In this document: piece by piece, positions 33,697-34,896 of the stretch
How positions within the stretch are numbered: the stretch's first letter is position 1
Layout: each line of letters opens with the position of its first letter
Origin: Gammaproteobacteria bacterium
GTDB lineage: Bacteria; Pseudomonadota; Gammaproteobacteria; GRL18
Direction of reading: 5' to 3'
NCBI GenBank assembly: GCA_026196615.1
Contig: JAPHSW010000192.1
Span: forward strand, 1 to 34,896
DNA: 34,896 bases
Program-made: the position numbers and the translations under genes
The notes under the pieces: generated by a model
What the model saw: only the letters and a program-made list of their open reading frames with translations
What the model was told of the DNA's origin: nothing
Database searches by the model: none

Positions 33697-34602
33697 ATGA
33701 ACAATAATAATAAAATTATACAACATAAATTTTTTCAATTTTTTATGGTTTTGCTGGCACTGGTTTTTAGTGCACCAGCTATTTCACAAATTAAAGTCAC
33801 TGATGACACTAATCAAATTATCACTCTGAACGCTCCTGCAAAAAAAGTTATTACCTTATCCCCTGGGCTCACTGAACTGATTTATGCCGCTGGTGGAGCA
33901 AATTATATTAAAGGAGTTGTCAGTTATAGTGACTATCCTGAACAAGCAAAAAAATTAGCTCAGGTCGGTAGTTATAATGCTCTTGATATTGAAAAAATAC
34001 TGGTTATGCAACCTGACCTCATCATTGCCTGGAAAAGTGGAAACCCGAAACATCAAATTGAGCAATTAATAAAATTAGGGCTTACCGTTTATATCAGCGA
34101 ACCCAAAGATTTTATGGACATTCCTGTTACTATCAAAACATTTGGTCAATTAATGGCTACTGACACAATTGCCAAGCAAAATGCTGATCGTTTTACAAAA
34201 GATTTTAATGATATAAAAAAGACTTATCAAACTGATCAGGAGAAAGAGTTAAAACGTACTTTTATTCAAATTTGGGACAACCCTGTGATGAGTGTCAATG
34301 AAGATCATTTAATATCTAAAGTCATTACTCTTTGCGGCGGTAATAATATTTTTTCCCACACTAAAGGCTTAACTAACTCACCTTCTATTGAATCTATATT
34401 GGAATATGATCCCGAAATCATAATAGCAACAGGAATGGCTGATTCATCTCAAGAGTGGCTCAATCGATGGGAACAATGGAAGTTTTTAAATGCCGTAAAA
34501 AATCAACGCCTTTATGCAACAAACCCTGATCATTTGGTACGTCATACTCCAAGAATATTGAAAGGCATTAAGGATGTATGTCAGTTAATTCATGGTGAGT
34601 AA
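33697..34602 (+). CDS. btuF: Cobalamin-binding periplasmic protein (BtuF-like)
   Basis: 301 residues with a signal peptide (hydrophobic about 14-30, cleavage near PAISQ). It has the helical-backbone binding-protein family pattern: KKVITLSPGLTELIYAAGG, VVSYSDYPEQA, LQPD-like MQPDLIIAW, a long bridging helix (about 140-175), and a C-terminal LVRHTPRILKGI. It would capture cobalamin after BtuB and hand it to BtuCD. It starts 14 bp after btuD and is the last recognisable gene of the operon. Family members also bind haem or siderophores, but the riboswitch makes B12 the best reading. Confidence 0.87.
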   Translation: MNNNNKIIQHKFFQFFMVLLALVFSAPAISQIKVTDDTNQIITLNAPAKKVITLSPGLTELIYAAGGANYIKGVVSYSDYPEQAKKLAQVGSYNALDIEKILVMQPDLIIAWKSGNPKHQIEQLIKLGLTVYISEPKDFMDIPVTIKTFGQLMATDTIAKQNADRFTKDFNDIKKTYQTDQEKELKRTFIQIWDNPVMSVNEDHLISKVITLCGGNNIFSHTKGLTNSPSIESILEYDPEIIIATGMADSSQEWLNRWEQWKFLNAVKNQRLYATNPDHLVRHTPRILKGIKDVCQLIHGE

Positions 34603-34896
34603 GTTGAAATCTACTCAACCGCCTAAGTAGTAATTTTAATCAAATTTTGGACCCCACCCTACCTCACCACCTTCTTAACGACATCACATTTCTCATTGGG
34701 AGTGGAAAGTCAAAAGCAAAGAATAAAGCCAAAGCTAGAGTGCTATTTCTTATCTTTAAACTTATTTTTTTGACTTATTCTTTTTGATATTGCTCTTTTA
34801 CCAATAGTGAGAAACATGACGCAGCAAGGAAGGTTCGGTGGTCTAGTGGACTTTTCAGGGGCTTTTCGAGGCAGGACGCCGAGGATGAGCGCTACA
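34603..34896. other. Noncoding tail, possible start of an interspersed repeat
   Basis: About 290 bp with no supported gene. The first part is AT-rich with no good terminator hairpin. The last 70 bases become GC-rich and contain GAGGCAGGACGCCGAGGATG near the edge, a style of GGACG/GGATG-punctuated sequence that I associate with dispersed noncoding repeats in gammaproteobacterial genomes. The window stops before its end. Confidence 0.35.

Overview
The window looks like chromosomal DNA of an AT-rich gammaproteobacterium. The pointers are an alaC/hom/iPGM-like cluster with thrC close by, Mfd, a small GreA/B-like protein, an Mth938-like protein, glutaredoxin-type ArsC, a class III glycerate kinase and a btuB gene behind a cobalamin riboswitch. 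Lipoprotein and outer-membrane signals fit a Gram-negative cell. The genus cannot be named from the sequence alone.

Layout. (1) 1-2919: the 3' end of an rhs gene with a permuted papain-like (NlpC/P60-like) toxin tip. It is followed by a four-TM putative immunity gene, a second start-less Rhs tip with another toxin end (an 'orphan' cassette), a small lipoprotein and a zinc-ribbon membrane protein. (2) 2996-3720: wreckage, comprising the C-terminal half of an XRE-type repressor and a cluster of about 22-bp imperfect repeats that may be an insertion-sequence end. (3) 3720-8994: a P-loop protein of unknown role, metA, modABC, an S4 RNA-binding protein and a GreA/B-like protein, all on the + strand. 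(4) 9112-15095, - strand: a glycerate kinase family protein; a signalling trio of stand-alone receiver, PhnD-like lipoprotein and hybrid histidine kinase; and an orphan type II thioesterase. (5) 15343-26189: arsC, a small membrane protein, thrC (-), mfd (+), then a - strand run of alaC, hom, an RpfE/iPGM-like protein and a tandem rhodanese. (6) 26442-29160: an Mth938-like protein, a degenerate HMA-like protein, a strong bidirectional terminator and a secreted protein with two C-terminal CBM-like domains. (7) 29520-34602: a consensus promoter, cobalamin riboswitch, btuB and btuCDF-type ABC transporter, forming one vitamin B12 uptake unit. (8) 34603-34896: a noncoding tail that may run into an interspersed repeat.

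How it fits together. Much of the window is amino-acid metabolism around homoserine (hom, thrC, metA) plus cofactor supply (B12, molybdate). The accessory interest lies in the Rhs toxin/immunity cassettes at the left edge, the receiver-SBP-hybrid kinase trio, and a few unexplained genes next to well-known ones (the P-loop protein before metA, the thioesterase with no synthase). I saw no tRNA, rRNA, CRISPR array or complete mobile element.
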